Shown piece by piece: positions 46,280 through 57,765 of a stretch of 64,000 bases of DNA. The notes below the pieces were generated by a model. The model did no database searches. It had not been told where the DNA came from and was given only the letters and a program-made list of their open reading frames with translations. The DNA is from Macrosoma leucophasiata. Its lineage: Eukaryota > Arthropoda > Insecta > Lepidoptera > Hedylidae. Position 1 is the first letter of the stretch. Each line of letters begins with the position of its first letter. The stretch covers positions 23,295,501-23,359,500 of the forward strand of contig JAWQUS010000008.1 in assembly GCA_036365455.1 (NCBI GenBank), in the 5' to 3' direction. The position numbers and the translations under genes were made by a program.

Positions 46280-47890
46280 TTACCGATAAACCAAGTGTTA
46301 ACATTATGCGTACCAACCCTATATGTCACTTTTTTTCTAGGGTCATTGAAATTAGTACAGGTGCCGCGATATGTGGAACATCCACCGACAAAACTGTGGT
46401 TTACTTGGACAATACAGCGTTTTGTTTAGAATTTGGATTCCACGTGTAATGCTTGTCATATTGAAGCGTTCTTATTTATGGATCTCGCTCTATGGTTCTA
46501 CCAAACATCTTAGTTACAACAGGTGAATACTATCAGGGAACTGTTTATAGTTTATACATATAAGTAGATACCTTATAGGGTTTTTGTGGGACGGACTTAG
46601 GTACGTAGGTGGCTCGTCTCGAGACGGCTTTAGTCTACTTCACTGGGCAATCGGCGAGCGCAGAAGGTGCTCCAGCCTAACTTTATGGGGTTGCAATAAA
46701 TCTATACCTATCTCATAAATTTTTGGATGAGCGGTGAATTCCTCAACCTCGTCCACCTAATAATAAATAAATAATTTTACGCAATGTATTGCGATATTAT
46801 CGAAGCCGTGTCTGATTTCGAGAGAGCAGGTTGTAGGACAGATAATAATCGCTGATAATGGATATGACAACTAAACATTTGATAATGTTTTATTTAAAGA
46901 AATGTATTACAAAATTGTAGCCCTGACCAATAAGTTTTAGATCGTAATAATTAGTTAAAGTACATTTTCGTTTTACTTATCGTGGATTTCTATAAATTAA
47001 AAGGCCAATGTCGAAAACACAGAGTAATTCGGTAGGTTGATATAATTTGGCCAATGCTCAGACCTACTCAATAAGCACACAAAGGAGACGTTCCACGTTG
47101 TACACTTTAACAAAAATTAGAGAAAAATACGCAGAATCATGGAAAAATACTCAAAAAATAATTAGACTTGTTGTTTTTTTGTGAGAAATATTTATTTTAC
47201 GTAATTTTTGTATGACAGGAATATGTTGCCATATCGCTACTATGACATTCTTGGCATCGAGATATACTTACGACAATTAATTGAAGATTTAAAAAACGAT
47301 TTGAATAGCTGAAAATGATTAAGTGTTTTATGCTCCATCTCTCAATATAGTGTACATGGTGCGGGCCGAAGCTCCATACATTTTGGAACGTCTCCTTTCA
47401 TGAGAATCGGTCTAGCTGTTTCCGAGGAGTATTGTAACTAACATTGTAACACGCGGTTTGATTAATTTGATTTATTATAATAAAAGTAATACGATAAGAA
47501 AGAAGAGAAAGGTCTTATTTTGAAACAAATATACCTACCTTTTGTATATTTAAGTTCGATCTTTAGTCCAAGGTAGTATTATTTCATATTCTCTGTCCAA
47601 GTCCAATTGTAGGCACACCTATATCAGGGAATCCGAACCTGGGTCCACCTTCACCTATCAGTTTACCGAATAAAACATTTTTTATCAAATTTCATAAATC
47701 TTGCAGTCTTGCATGTATTGCCTATCAAAACATGTTCATAAAATATAAAAACAAATATTTTCATCGTAATCCGTCCGGCAGCCTTAGCGTGATTGAGCAA
47801 CAAAGAAACAAACAAACATCCATACTTTCACATTCATAATAGTAGTAAGATACATATAGAAGTAAGGTTATAATATATTATGGTCTACTA
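46280..47890. other. Unassigned AT-rich DNA
   Basis: No exon or repeat boundary recognised. Confidence 0.4.
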
Positions 47891-47892
47891 AT

Positions 47893-48314
47893 GACCAAAT
47901 ACTCAAACGTCACTCAATTTTAAGCAACCCTCAAATTAAAAAAAAAAATACTGGAGGTAGAGCTCCATAGACGGAGCTCGCGGGCGTAGGCACCACCGCT
48001 TTACCTAATATACTTGCCGTTAAATGGTAGTGTTCAGCACTATCGTGTTTCGGTCAGGTGGTAATGTATGGCTCTGTAATTGCCGGCACAGAGGCATAAC
48101 ACCTAGTGGCAGCGCATTTGCATTTTGACCTCTGGTCATTGTGTGGGTGTCTATAGGCTGGAGTCATCACTTAACATCAATGTGAACTGCACGCTTGCTT
48201 GCCACTTTAATTACATAAAAAAAAAATCTGCGTATCTATCGTTTGAACATGTTTAATAAAGACAGAAGACTTTTAAGTCCCACTTAGATTTAAGTGACGT
48301 TTGAGTATTTGGCC
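47893..48314. mobile_element. MITE 'GGCCGAATACTC' split by family B
   Basis: Left half ACCAAATACTCAAACGTCAC to AAGCAACCCTCAAAT; right half TATCTATCGTTTGAACATGT to GACGTTTGAGTATTTGGCC. They align to the two halves of 4420-4553. Confidence 0.7.
47951..48226 (+). mobile_element. Retroposon family B inside a MITE
   Basis: CTGGAGGTAGAGCTCCATAG to CACTTTAATTACATAAAAAA. Confidence 0.65.
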
Positions 48315-50720
48315 GTAACTTAGACAAAATTTCACAAAATAATGTTAACATCAAAGTTAAATACATAAGAACTTCTACCATTGGACGACATTAGTGTGTT
48401 ATATATAAATAGATCATGGCGGAATTGCACTCGATTCGGGAGCGCTGCCCCGAATAATGGTATTTCAAGAATAAACTCAAACAATCATAGAGAACCATAA
48501 AAAAGCTTTCAGACAAAACAGACTGCGATCGGAATTTTAAATCGGCAAAATAATTAAGAGCAAGTGTACACAATCAATTTCCTACTGATAAAGTTTTGTG
48601 AGACCGCGCACCAAGGCTAGCTGGTTTGACAATCGTAAATTAATTAAAAAAGGTACCACGTTTCACCGTTCATTTTTAATGTAAACACATTTCTCGAAAT
48701 ACCACCCAACCACCTTGGAGTTCGTCGCCTTAAAATGTATGGAACGACTGATGGAATTGCATCATTAGTTCGCTCGACGTCTGATCTTGAGACATCAAAG
48801 TTCTGGGCGATGTGGTGTGTTCTACTTCTACTGTATCATCATTATATTATGTTTCAGATTTCGCTTCATCGTCACTAAGTCTTTTACGGCCTACCTTAAT
48901 ATCTGATAGGTTAGGATCTCACTGTAGAATCATTTCGTTCATCCAAATATGCTGCATTGCTGCTTATTTTTTACGCATATTTATAATCTCCAACGGGTCA
49001 TCATATATCAAAAAGTTGCCACAAGTCTTTTTATATATTTTTTTTCTGGGAAAGTTTGATTGAAGACGATTTTTTAACTTGTTTTTTTCAATCAAATATC
49101 GTCCACTTCGTAAAGACTGAAAAATCACGGCTGCCGTTGCTCACTTGGCCGACCCTACATATTTTCTTTCCGCCCCGATAACTTTTTACGTCCATAACGT
49201 ACATGCAAATTTTTTTTTTGCATTTTTATGATATACGGGAGCCAAATTAAATCAGCCGCTAATAAGAGTTACTGGCTGTTAATGATAAAATAATTTTATT
49301 ATAATTACTAGCGGTCAAATTTTGATAGGCAACCTCATGGATATATATTCTCTAGACTATGAATATCCGTAAAAAATAGATTATCAGCATACATGGATGA
49401 ACGAAATGATTCTGCACTGGAATCCTAAATTACTAACTTCGATGGGAGTATCGCACAAATCTAGACAGAAATCGCTAATAATAATCGATCTCCAGAAGGA
49501 TCCATTATTTGCGTCCCAACAAAAACAGAAAATTTAATTCGTAAGTAGGTCTTAAAAATGCTTTTTTTGATACACGGATCGAAGTGTCAATTAAAGGTCA
49601 GCAAAAATGCATTCAGATTGAATATTGGGATCCGATAGCCCAGTTGACTAGTTACAATCGTAATGAAAATGAAGCAAAGGAATGGTACGTTATCGATTCG
49701 ACGTTATCGAATTGTTGGATAAAGAAAGCGAATTGACCGGCCATAACACGCAAAAAGATACCACACACACAACATTATCTTTAACAAAACACAACTCTGA
49801 TTTTGTATTTTGATAGGTATCTAATGATAATGCCTTCGTATCTTCTGAAGTCATGGAAGTGATTTTATTTATCGGTAAATAAAAAAATTTCCGTGGAATT
49901 TCCGAAATGGAATTAATTATCATCAGCCACTGAAATAAGATTCTTAAATCATGTGGTGTTACTACCTACTCATGAACCCTGGATTTGGATTAAACGAGGT
50001 GCTTACTGATTAGGTAACTAATATAAAATCTAATTTTATAAATAGTAATTTTAGTTCTATTGGAAAAAGTTGGGTCATAGCGTTGCTCGCGCTCTGTTAA
50101 TACAAAATAGGCAGGTAGGTACGTGTTAAGATCCGCCTCCGTTTATGAATTCCATTAAAAACCAATGTTACACGTGCCTACGCCTAAATGTTCAGCCAAC
50201 ACATCATGAACGAATACTTGCATGCTATAGAGTTGATTTTTGCAAAAAAAAAGTAGCCCTTCCATTTAGAGCTTCGCATTCACATTTCCAAATGTTATTA
50301 AAATCTGTTTCTACGTGAGTGCGGAACATACAAACACACGGACAAAACACACACTATTAGCATTTTTAGTATTAAGTAGGAATTTAAAATGTCATTGGTT
50401 ATATGCGTTTGTTGCTGTAGGTAGATATTTTGTTCCAAAAGTGGATATTAGCCCACGCGGTGAGCCGTCCGTGAGACCGCGCGATCTGTTAAGATAAAAA
50501 TAAATACGAACAACACTCCGCTGAATTCTTATTTATAATCACGCACGTTGGCTTTATGGGTTTAAAAATGCAAATATATAGATAATGGAAGGACGAAACA
50601 AACGAATTTAGGTACTTATTAAATACTTCGGTGTAAGAGTGCATTGCGTACAAGTAGAACGAGCGGAGCATACCTCTGTATCTCGCGGTAGAATTGAGAT
50701 GGGGTACTTATTTGTTTTCT
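48315..50720. other. Mostly unassigned DNA with one inverted repeat pair
   Basis: GGTTAGGATCTCACTGTAGA at 48907 and its reverse-type GGATGAACGAAATGATTCTG at 49394 could be ends of one element of about 525 bp; the same end occurs at 10395 and 36262. No exon found. Confidence 0.35.
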
Positions 50721-50726
50721 TTAGAA

Positions 50727-51018
50727 ATATTAAGTTGGGGAAAAAATTTCTTCGCATTTTTTAAGATGATTCAAAACATTTTTTAATATAGTTTATTTAA
50801 ATTTAACTAAAGTATGTATGTACCATTTCGTTCGATAACCTTTTGCCATCTTGTAGGTAGGGTCATGATTCCATTGCTATAAAAATTTTGGGACTTCTCA
50901 TCAAGTAGTAGTAAAATTTTAAAATGTATCGAATTTTTTCATTAGATTCACTTATCTTGACAGTACGAAAAACAAATGAAAATCACACATTTCCCTAATT
51001 TGAATTTGGAATGGTAAT
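50727..51018 (-). pseudogene. Internally deleted mariner
   Basis: Plus-strand left end AAGTTGGGGAAAAAATTTCT is the element's 3' terminal repeat. Next, on the minus strand, the C-terminal transposase peptide WQKVIERNGTYI is read, then the sequence jumps to the 5' region (AAAATTTTAAAATGTATCGA, CTTATCTTGACAGTACGAAA). The catalytic middle is gone. Same family as 10956-11395. Confidence 0.7.
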
Positions 51019-51218
51019 TAGATAAGGTATAGTTGCACCAAAATATTTGTTTACACAAACACACAAGCTTTTTCTAGCCTTGAAAGAAGAAAATCAAAAC
51101 AAAAGACGTGCTTTACAATTTAATAAAGCTGAAAAACGATTACTTGTTCGCAATAAGTAAATAAGTTTTTATAAATTTAAGTAGAAATAAGATATGTACG
51201 GTTGGCACAAATCAAGTC

Positions 51219-51377
51219 TTACCCCCTTATTCATAAACGTACGAGTATTTTAGCCTAAAGTGTTGCTAATCTCTCCTTTGTCTTTTTCTATCCTGCATAT
51301 TTGGCAATGCAACTGACAAAGACAAAGCATTCTATAGCTAAAACGTATCTAATGTACGTTTTTGAATAAGGGGGTAA
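51219..51377. mobile_element. MITE 'TTACCCCCTTATTCATAAAC', about 159 bp
   Basis: Ends TTACCCCCTTATTCATAAAC and reverse TTACCCCCTTATTCAAAAAC; internal GTCTTTTTCTATCCTGCAT / GACAAAGACAAAG region. Type is common in insects. Confidence 0.7.
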
Positions 51378-51778
51378 ATGTATAAGGTAGGATGATTTTC
51401 GGGATTTTTCAGACGGCCATTCGGTTCTATGAATGAATTAGTTTTTTTGCTAGACCCACTAAACTGAAAGTTGAACCTTGAAACTTCGCGGTGAGACTGC
51501 AACATTACTGTGTGCTCGTGTGATAGTGCGTATAGAAACATAGGTATCCATAATAAATGGGACTCTGCATGGAGTATGTAGCTGCGTAAAACTTATGTAA
51601 GTAACCTAACAAATGTACGAGTAGGTAGCTAAGTAAGCATTATCACACAAAAGAGAAATTGCAATACAGTGGTACAGAAAACGGATAAAGGTACAGCCAA
51701 TGACAATGACGATGATCGCTTTAGGTATAAAAGAGTCCTCATTAAATTCCGTTTCCTCTTGAGTTTAGAGCTAATGTA

Positions 51779-52537
51779 TCTAACAAAAAATATTACACAT
51801 GGACCTTACGAAGGAGACTACGGCTAATTTCGGGTCTGTAGAGCGTTCTCTTTCGGATCTCTAGTAATATCTATAAACAACAATTATCGTGTTATTAATT
51901 AATTTACAATTTTCCTGTAATTAAAAGTTAAAGACCGTCACTCTATCGCATTAGGTATGTATGTATGTATGTATCTTCACGCCAGGTCCCTAACGGGGTA
52001 GGCAGAGAGTGTAGATCGCCAGATATCCCGGTTCAGACAAACCTCTCGTGCCTCGTCTACCTTCATCATTCTCTTCATACATGCACGCCGATTGCTAAGA
52101 CTTTTGACCCCACCATCAGACAGAACTCGACCTATTTGGTCATGGTAGGTCAGCCTTGGTCTTCCTGGGCCTCTGCAACCATCCACATTCGCATTGTATA
52201 TCTGTTTAGTCATTCGCTCATTCGACATTCTTTCTATATGCCCGAACCATCGGAGCATGCCTTTTTTCATTTTTATACCGATACTATCATTCACACAAAG
52301 TCTCGCATTAGGTATTCCTTGTAAGGATAGCTGTGATGATTATAAATAAATAAATCTCACCTTTATGACGTTTGTCGACCATTTTAAACAAGTTTTGACT
52401 AATAGTCCGATATTGGCAAAACCGGACTATTAGTGCTTACGTAGGCAGTATGCAGCGGAGATAACGCGCTACGAAGTCGAAACTAGCCGATAGCCTCTTT
52501 TATTATAGGCTCGATCTGCAATATTTCTTGGGAACTG
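51779..52537. mobile_element. MITE family C copy 4, split by a LINE end
   Basis: Left part 51779-51862 (ACGGCTAATTTCGGGTCTGT then AGAGCGTTCTC), right part 52357-52537 (GACGTTTGTCGACCATTTTA ... GGGAACTG then TA). The intervening 495 bp holds the LINE fragment. Confidence 0.65.
51957..52330 (-). pseudogene. LINE 3' end with intact C-terminal frame
   Basis: Minus-strand ORF (105 codons, 52294-51977): MKKGMLRWFGHIERMSNERM, GRPRLTYHDQIGRVLSDGGV, RACMKRMMKVDEAREVC and RDIWRSTLSAYPVRDLA. This peptide is typical of the C-terminus of LINE polyproteins abundant in Lepidoptera. It ends in a (TATG)n tail at 51957-51974. Only the last about 100 residues remain. Confidence 0.7.
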
Positions 52538-53268
52538 TACCGCTCATTATCACTCAGTACCATCAGTATACAGTACGTAGGCAAATGTCTCCTCTAATAA
52601 CAAAGTTAATGAACTGATATTATACGTTTGGGAGCAATTGTGTCAGTCACATTTTCTTGCCAGTGCGAAAATATCATTCACTCCGCTACCCAGAGATTGA
52701 CTATATATAGTCAACAGGACATTACTTTGTTTTTGATTTGGAAATGAGCGTACGGATGAAATCGCCTTAATATTTCCCATTCAAAATATTACATTATAAA
52801 CGATTCATTGGTCCACACGGTCCTCAGCAGATAAAAAATAAATAATTGGGTAGGTACCTGAATCTAACTTAACCGAGCCACAGTTTTACCAGTAAATTAA
52901 ATTTATAGTGAATACATAAAAACACAAAAAAATACTACCTTTTTAGTATATTCGGCATCTTTTAGCACATAATTCAAACAAACATGATATTCACAGACGG
53001 CAGTCGTGCACAGTACGAGAAAACTATGTAAGTATATTTTTTCGGCATTATCACCAAAGAGTCGTTATCAATGACAGATCGGGGTTCTCTCTGCTATCAG
53101 GCTGTAATCTTAAAACAACACGTCAATCATACGACACATAACTTATCTCACCGCTTTGATAAAAGAACATCTCTCATTATATACAGCGTCACGTGGAAAA
53201 GTACGAAAAAGAAACGTGCAGAACTGCAGAAGTGTAAGTGGCGGCAGAGCAGACAAAAACTCGAGCAG

Positions 53269-53417
53269 CAGTACGCAGCAAGAATTATTGCTCATCGAGC
53301 CTACGAAAGAGACAATCTAGTTTCGACTTCATAGAGCGTCATCTCTGCTGCACACTGCCTACCTAAGCACTGATAATGCGATAATGGTTAAATCTTGGTG
53401 AAATGGTCGACAAATAA
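53269..53417. mobile_element. MITE family C copy 5, truncated
   Basis: CAGTACGCAGCAAGAATTAT, CGAGCCTACGAAAGAGACAA and TCTGCTGCACACTGCCTACC; breaks at GTCGACAAATAAA. Confidence 0.6.
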
Positions 53418-53804
53418 ATAAATGCTTTGTGGCTGGACAATATTCGAAAAGTCATAGGGCCATTTGGGCACATAACTATATTTGAATAAAAATATCTGGT
53501 ATGCATAATTTAAATCAAAAGTGTAGGATTAAAAAAATATATTCACATTAATTGTATTGTAATAAAAATGTAGAATAATAAAAATGAAAAAGAAATGGAA
53601 ATAAAAAATACGTCGAATAAGACATGAATCTTTTAATAACTAACTGCTTTAATTACTCCAAATAGATAATATTAGCAGGTAGATATTTTACTGGTACTAC
53701 TTAGAGCATTTCTATGAAGAGAGACGTTGTAGTTGTAGAACCTTCAATTACAATGCTGAGAAGGTAATCAAAGGAAAGCATCCAATATGCCAACCAAAAG
53801 CAAA

Positions 53805-53960
53805 AGATCTGTTTCATGTTTCTTATGTAACAAAGGTGGCAAAGAAGCATGTAATTCATATGGATTATAGTTAATTGATGACTGCTACCTAGAGCAAGAC
53901 AGCGCACCGATATCATTTCGATTTTGCTTCAGCTAATGCACTGGAACTCTATCACCAGTA
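53805..53960 (-). mobile_element. Retroposon family B, very diverged fragment
   Basis: TGTAACAAAGGTGGCAAAGA and TAATTGATGACTGCTACCTA, ending CTGGAACTCTATCACCAGTA. Confidence 0.45.
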
Positions 53961-54195
53961 AAAGATGATGTGATTTATCTGATATGCATAAAACAAAATC
54001 GAAACTAAATTAACATTTTTTGTTTTTTTTTGTATTGCTATCCAAATACGTTATCGCTTTTAGTTGATTTCAACATTCGCGTTGTATGCAATCAAATTGA
54101 CGCCGATTGCAAAACAATGAGAAGGCTATCTTAGTACAGTATTATTGGATTCGAAGTGATATTTCAAGTTTAACTATCTAGATTTAGTTCTTTAG

Positions 54196-55088
54196 ATGAT
54201 TTCCAAAAAAAGAGAGAAGTTCAGAAAAAAAGTACAATTAAAAAAAACTTACGGAATAGATTCTAGTTATCGTCAGTTATGTAAAGGATTCACAATAACA
54301 AGGAGAATCACCGTATTATCACCGAAAATACCTGTAGGAAGTACAAATCATCTGAAAAGTCGCATCTTAATGTATGTAGAGCACATGTCCGGTATAGCAT
54401 GATTTGTATTTGACTTTTTTAAAAGAAAAACTACCTAATAACATCACTTAGTAGCTACTCTAGAACTCATTATTACCTTATCTACTCTGTTACTGTACAA
54501 CAAGGATGCAGATAATATTATTTATAGACAAATTACCGAAAAAACAAATAATATTATGTTTGAGAAATGACGTGAATTTTGAGGCAAACCCAATTCTGAG
54601 TGTGGAAAAAAAAACACAAAAAAGATAAAATTAATATGTCACTAAGTAAGAACAAAACATTGGTAGGTTAACGTGCATCGTATTTTCCTTGAACTTGTTC
54701 TGATCATCTACAGTTAAATGTTGCCTAGACGATGTTATTTTTAAATATTGATGTCCATTAAAAGGGCTTCGAGCATAAATTATGATGAACACACATGGTT
54801 TAATGGACTATCCAATATGATACTCGTATATCCAAGCAATACGGGTCTGCTTGCGTTGTACAGTGAACTAGTCTCACTTTTAGCTCGCGTAGTGTGAAAA
54901 CGCCTTTAAAGGTAGTTTCAAGGCTATTGGAAAGGCTCCTCACTTTCGTTGATAATATTCGGAGTTCACTTGATAAGTTCGAAGAATCTGCTAAAAAAAT
55001 GCAATGTGATTTGAGGAAGAATTTGGCAAAGATACGGGAATGGCGTGATTATTTTAGAGTTAATGAGCGAGCAAATAAGATTATGTAG
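54196..55088 (+). CDS. Candidate two-exon gene, small basic/coiled protein
   Basis: Proposed exons 54196-54371 and 54884-55088 join in phase (AT|GTATGT ... CACTTTTAG|C) to give 127 codons including stop. Exon A starts MISKKREKFRKKVQLKKTYG and is very basic. Exon B (VVSRLLERLLTFVDNIRSSL and AKKMQCDLRKNLAKIREWRD) is helical, coiled-coil-like. The ATG follows TTCTTTAG directly, so it could be an internal exon with more upstream. A polyA signal follows. No family recognised; exon B is the more convincing part. Confidence 0.35.
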
Positions 55089-55357
55089 AAGATAGAATTA
55101 GCTCCACTATACAATGGCGGAGGAGAAATTTCGATGTAAATTGAGATTACTTGTTACCTATATCCATTGAAGATAATTATATTAATCTGCAGAAGCAGAT
55201 GACGGTGAAATTTAAGATCTTTGAACACTCTTATATGCTACATTTATTGCTAAAGTTAATGGAAGCTGTTTGGGACTGTAACTGTTTGAAATACTTGATG
55301 TCATAGTGGAATTCATTAATTTAATTGTAATTTATAATTTCGTATTCTCTTTGTTTC

Positions 55358-55363
55358 AATAAA
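55358..55363 (+). terminator. AATAAA polyadenylation signal
   Basis: TTTCAATAAAAAATACG lies 270 bp after the stop at 55088, a plausible 3' end for the 54.2-55.1 kb candidate gene. Confidence 0.35.
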
Positions 55364-55547
55364 AAATACGAAAGTTTACTGTTAAATATCATATATTATT
55401 GTGAACACAAATTAATGTGTGTTCTTCTAAAATTGAAGGGTTAAGACAAGTATTTATCTTGCCTATTTCCTCGCACAGGTTCTTATTCCTTTTGTCTGAA
55501 CGCACAGGTTTAAAAATTTTACTGGAAGAGTCTATCTACACATAAAT

Positions 55548-56183
55548 ATGATCAATTTAGATGCACTGTTTTTAGTAAGTTTTGCAATACAATGTTTAAT
55601 CAAATGGACATGATTAGACTATGTCAGTTTACACAATTGGTTTATTATAGGCGCGGCTGCAACCATTATTTACGTTATGAGAAAAGTAAGAACAACGAAC
55701 TATTAAGAACAGCCCTAGATATCTACTTGTGGTTGGTACCGAAGCATTTCAATGTGGCATTACCTAATCCACTTTATTACCTTTTTGTTACATAACTGCG
55801 GTCTATTGGCAGTCTTCCAGTTACTAGTTTATAGATCTGATAGTATTAGGCACAAATGTATCACGATTTGTTTTCTTTCTATTTTAATCAACGGGCGTCC
55901 ACGTCTCAGTGGAATTATGATTACTACAGCCGACATATTTACAAACACGAGATGTGTTTGTTAGTGTTCTTAAACCTACTTGAGAGATTGACTAACATTT
56001 AAGACACGAAGAGTTGAATACAAGTGAAAATATATATGATTTATATAAAAATAGCATCCAAGATGATCACGAATATACTGATATCAAATGTAAATTAAAA
56101 ACAGCAACAAAAGTAAGTACTTAATCTAAAATCTGATCTTAAAAACTTGTCCATTACAGTTTATCGGAACGTTTAATACGTAA
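55548..56183 (+). other. Coding-like region, gene structure unresolved
   Basis: Several plus-strand stretches look protein-coding but do not assemble cleanly. ATG at 55548 (MINLDALFLVSFAIQC) runs into GTAAGT at 55575. A second frame (55592-55795) encodes YEKSKNNELLRTALDIYLWL. A third (55752-55964) is hydrophobic. An acidic segment 56004-56112 (NTSENIYDLYKNSIQDDHEY) has an acceptor TTTAAG and donor AAA|GTAAGT, and could splice to 56160-56183 (short intron of 47 bp) and stop. AATAAA occurs at 56524. It may be a small gene or a decaying one. Confidence 0.2.
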
Positions 56184-56523
56184 GCATCAACGTGTACGGA
56201 TTAAGAAGCCTTAACGTATTTTTAATGAGTTCAAAACACCTGCTAAGACAGCGATGCTAAATTAGGAGTTAGGATTCGAAACGACACAGGTGATTTTGAC
56301 TGGAAACGGTCATTTGTATTGCGGTCTGAGTAAAATCACGTGGTCGTCGATATAAAAGTTAATTAGAGGATGCAATTTAACCTTTTTATATTTATATATT
56401 ATTCAGTACACATCGCACAGTTTATATTGTTCGTGCACCTGTCATTCCGTCACGGTTTGCATTGTATCACATACATTACATTGCCGTTCTACCTCAATAG
56501 CTATGTTAAGTTCTAGGTTACTC

Positions 56524-56529
56524 AATAAA
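56524..56529 (+). terminator. AATAAA, possible polyadenylation signal
   Basis: ACTCAATAAACG lies 340 bp after the possible stop at 56183 and before the GC-rich block at 56.8 kb. Meaning depends on whether the 55.5-56.2 kb region is a gene. Confidence 0.2.
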
Positions 56530-56762
56530 CGTTTGTTTTTCATAAATTACCTTCAAACACTGTACCTAAAACAGTCATATGTTCACGATTTCCTTACATT
56601 TAATTTTTTTCAACATCTCTAAGTTACACAATTGTTTCGTGTATGATATTAGGTACCTACTGGTAATAAACGCTCACAGGTAGTCACGTACTAGTTGTTC
56701 TATTGAATCATAATTGCACGTAATGTCAACAAAACAAACTATTCAGTAAAACATACACTCAC

Positions 56763-57060
56763 CCAAATCGCGCGAGCCGTTGAATCACATGTGACAAATC
56801 CACTCACAGATTGGTCGCGTTTGTTTTTAACTGTGTATACTTTGTATTTCACTTGGTTTTCTCGGAGGGAAAACGAATGAATGTCGTATGGGTTGTGGGA
56901 GCGCGATATACGTACGTACGTCGCGGTGGAGTGGCGAGGTGGAACTGATGATGGGTGGAATGGAAGTGAAGTGAGCGTGCGGCGCGGTGTGCGCGTCTCC
57001 CGTTGGTCGTGGCGCGCCGAGCTGCGTGCGCGCTTCCCAGCTGACCGATTCGACTCGCCA
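56763..57060 (-). other. Candidate first exon of a minus-strand gene
   Basis: Read on the minus strand, the GC/CpG-rich block ends at CGCGATTTGG|GTGAGTGTA, a near-ideal donor. An open frame crosses it (MQNISGITGGESNRSAGKRA..., residues end ARAIW at the splice) but its composition (Arg/Ser/His-rich) may simply reflect GC content, so the exon may be 5' UTR. The transcription start is probably near 57060. Its phase-0 end does not match the phase-2 start of the exon at 1766, so if they are in one gene either more exons lie between or this exon is non-coding. Confidence 0.45.
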
Positions 57061-57455
57061 CCAGTGATGCCGCTAATATTTTGCAATCTATTGCATAAGG
57101 CCGAGTTAACTGTACAAAATTATTTGTTCAAGTTTTATTTCAATGGGAAATCAATGAGTTGTTTAATACGTAGCAAAAATTTATTCACCATGCAGGCTCA
57201 AAATTTGTCTTTTCTCAGATTTTTTATTGCTAATAAAAAATCTGAGAAAAGACAGTTCAAACCTTGATAAGTTCTGATAAGCAATAATAGACCATCCAAG
57301 AAAGATTTGGCGAAGAGGCTGGATTACTCCACTCTCTTGATCCGATACTCTATATGCCACCTACTTGTTTAAATGTAAATAATGAAAAATATTACCTACG
57401 TGAATGATGACAGCATCATTATTTGACGCGTCAATAACTCAGGTGGACAATAAAA
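57061..57455. promoter_or_regulatory. Putative shared promoter between divergent transcripts
   Basis: This 395-bp gap separates the candidate minus-strand first exon (ending near 57060) from the plus-strand ATG at 57456. The adjacent 56850-57065 is unusually GC- and CpG-rich for this window, as expected near insect transcription starts. No clear TATA box is seen. A perfect 22-bp inverted repeat (57207-57228 / 57232-57253) sits inside. A two-way promoter is an inference from layout. Confidence 0.4.
57207..57253. repeat. Perfect 22-bp inverted repeat
   Basis: Arms 57207-57228 and 57232-57253 (GTCTTTTCTCAGATTTTTTA...) are exact complements with a 3-base spacer, in the gap between the divergent transcripts. 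Confidence 0.8.
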
Positions 57456-57765
57456 ATGGACACAAAAAGAGGTGAATCTACTTCAAAATTAAAACCAAAA
57501 GATAAAGTCACCAGACACAAAATTGAAAAATCTAAAGACGATTGTGGTAGTCCCACTCGCAGATATTCAAAAACACAATATTTTAGAAAAGAAAGACATG
57601 GAAATATCGAAAGAATTCCTAGGGACAAGTATTATAATATTTCAGAATCAATATCAGGATCATCTGATACATTTCATTGTATTCATGGCCCTGAAGGAAA
57701 AAAATACACAAAAGAGGGACTGCTAAAACGATTTTTTCGTAAGGAATTGGATCCAAAACCTACAG
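57456..57765 (+). CDS. Exon 1 of the 299-residue gene
   Basis: Initiator ATG in context TAAAAATGG; 103 codons plus one base; donor CTACAG|GTACAT. It encodes the basic, Ser-rich tail and the stretch IHGPEGKKYTKEGLLKRFF. The frame stays open 18 codons into the intron before a stop. Confidence 0.8.

Noticed and set aside
51965..52324. 119-codon plus-strand frame
   Set aside because: Antisense shadow of the LINE C-terminal frame on the minus strand.
56881..57267. 128-codon plus-strand frame over the CpG-rich block
   Set aside because: Likely a GC-driven open frame; runs into the AT-rich hairpin and lacks a matching donor.
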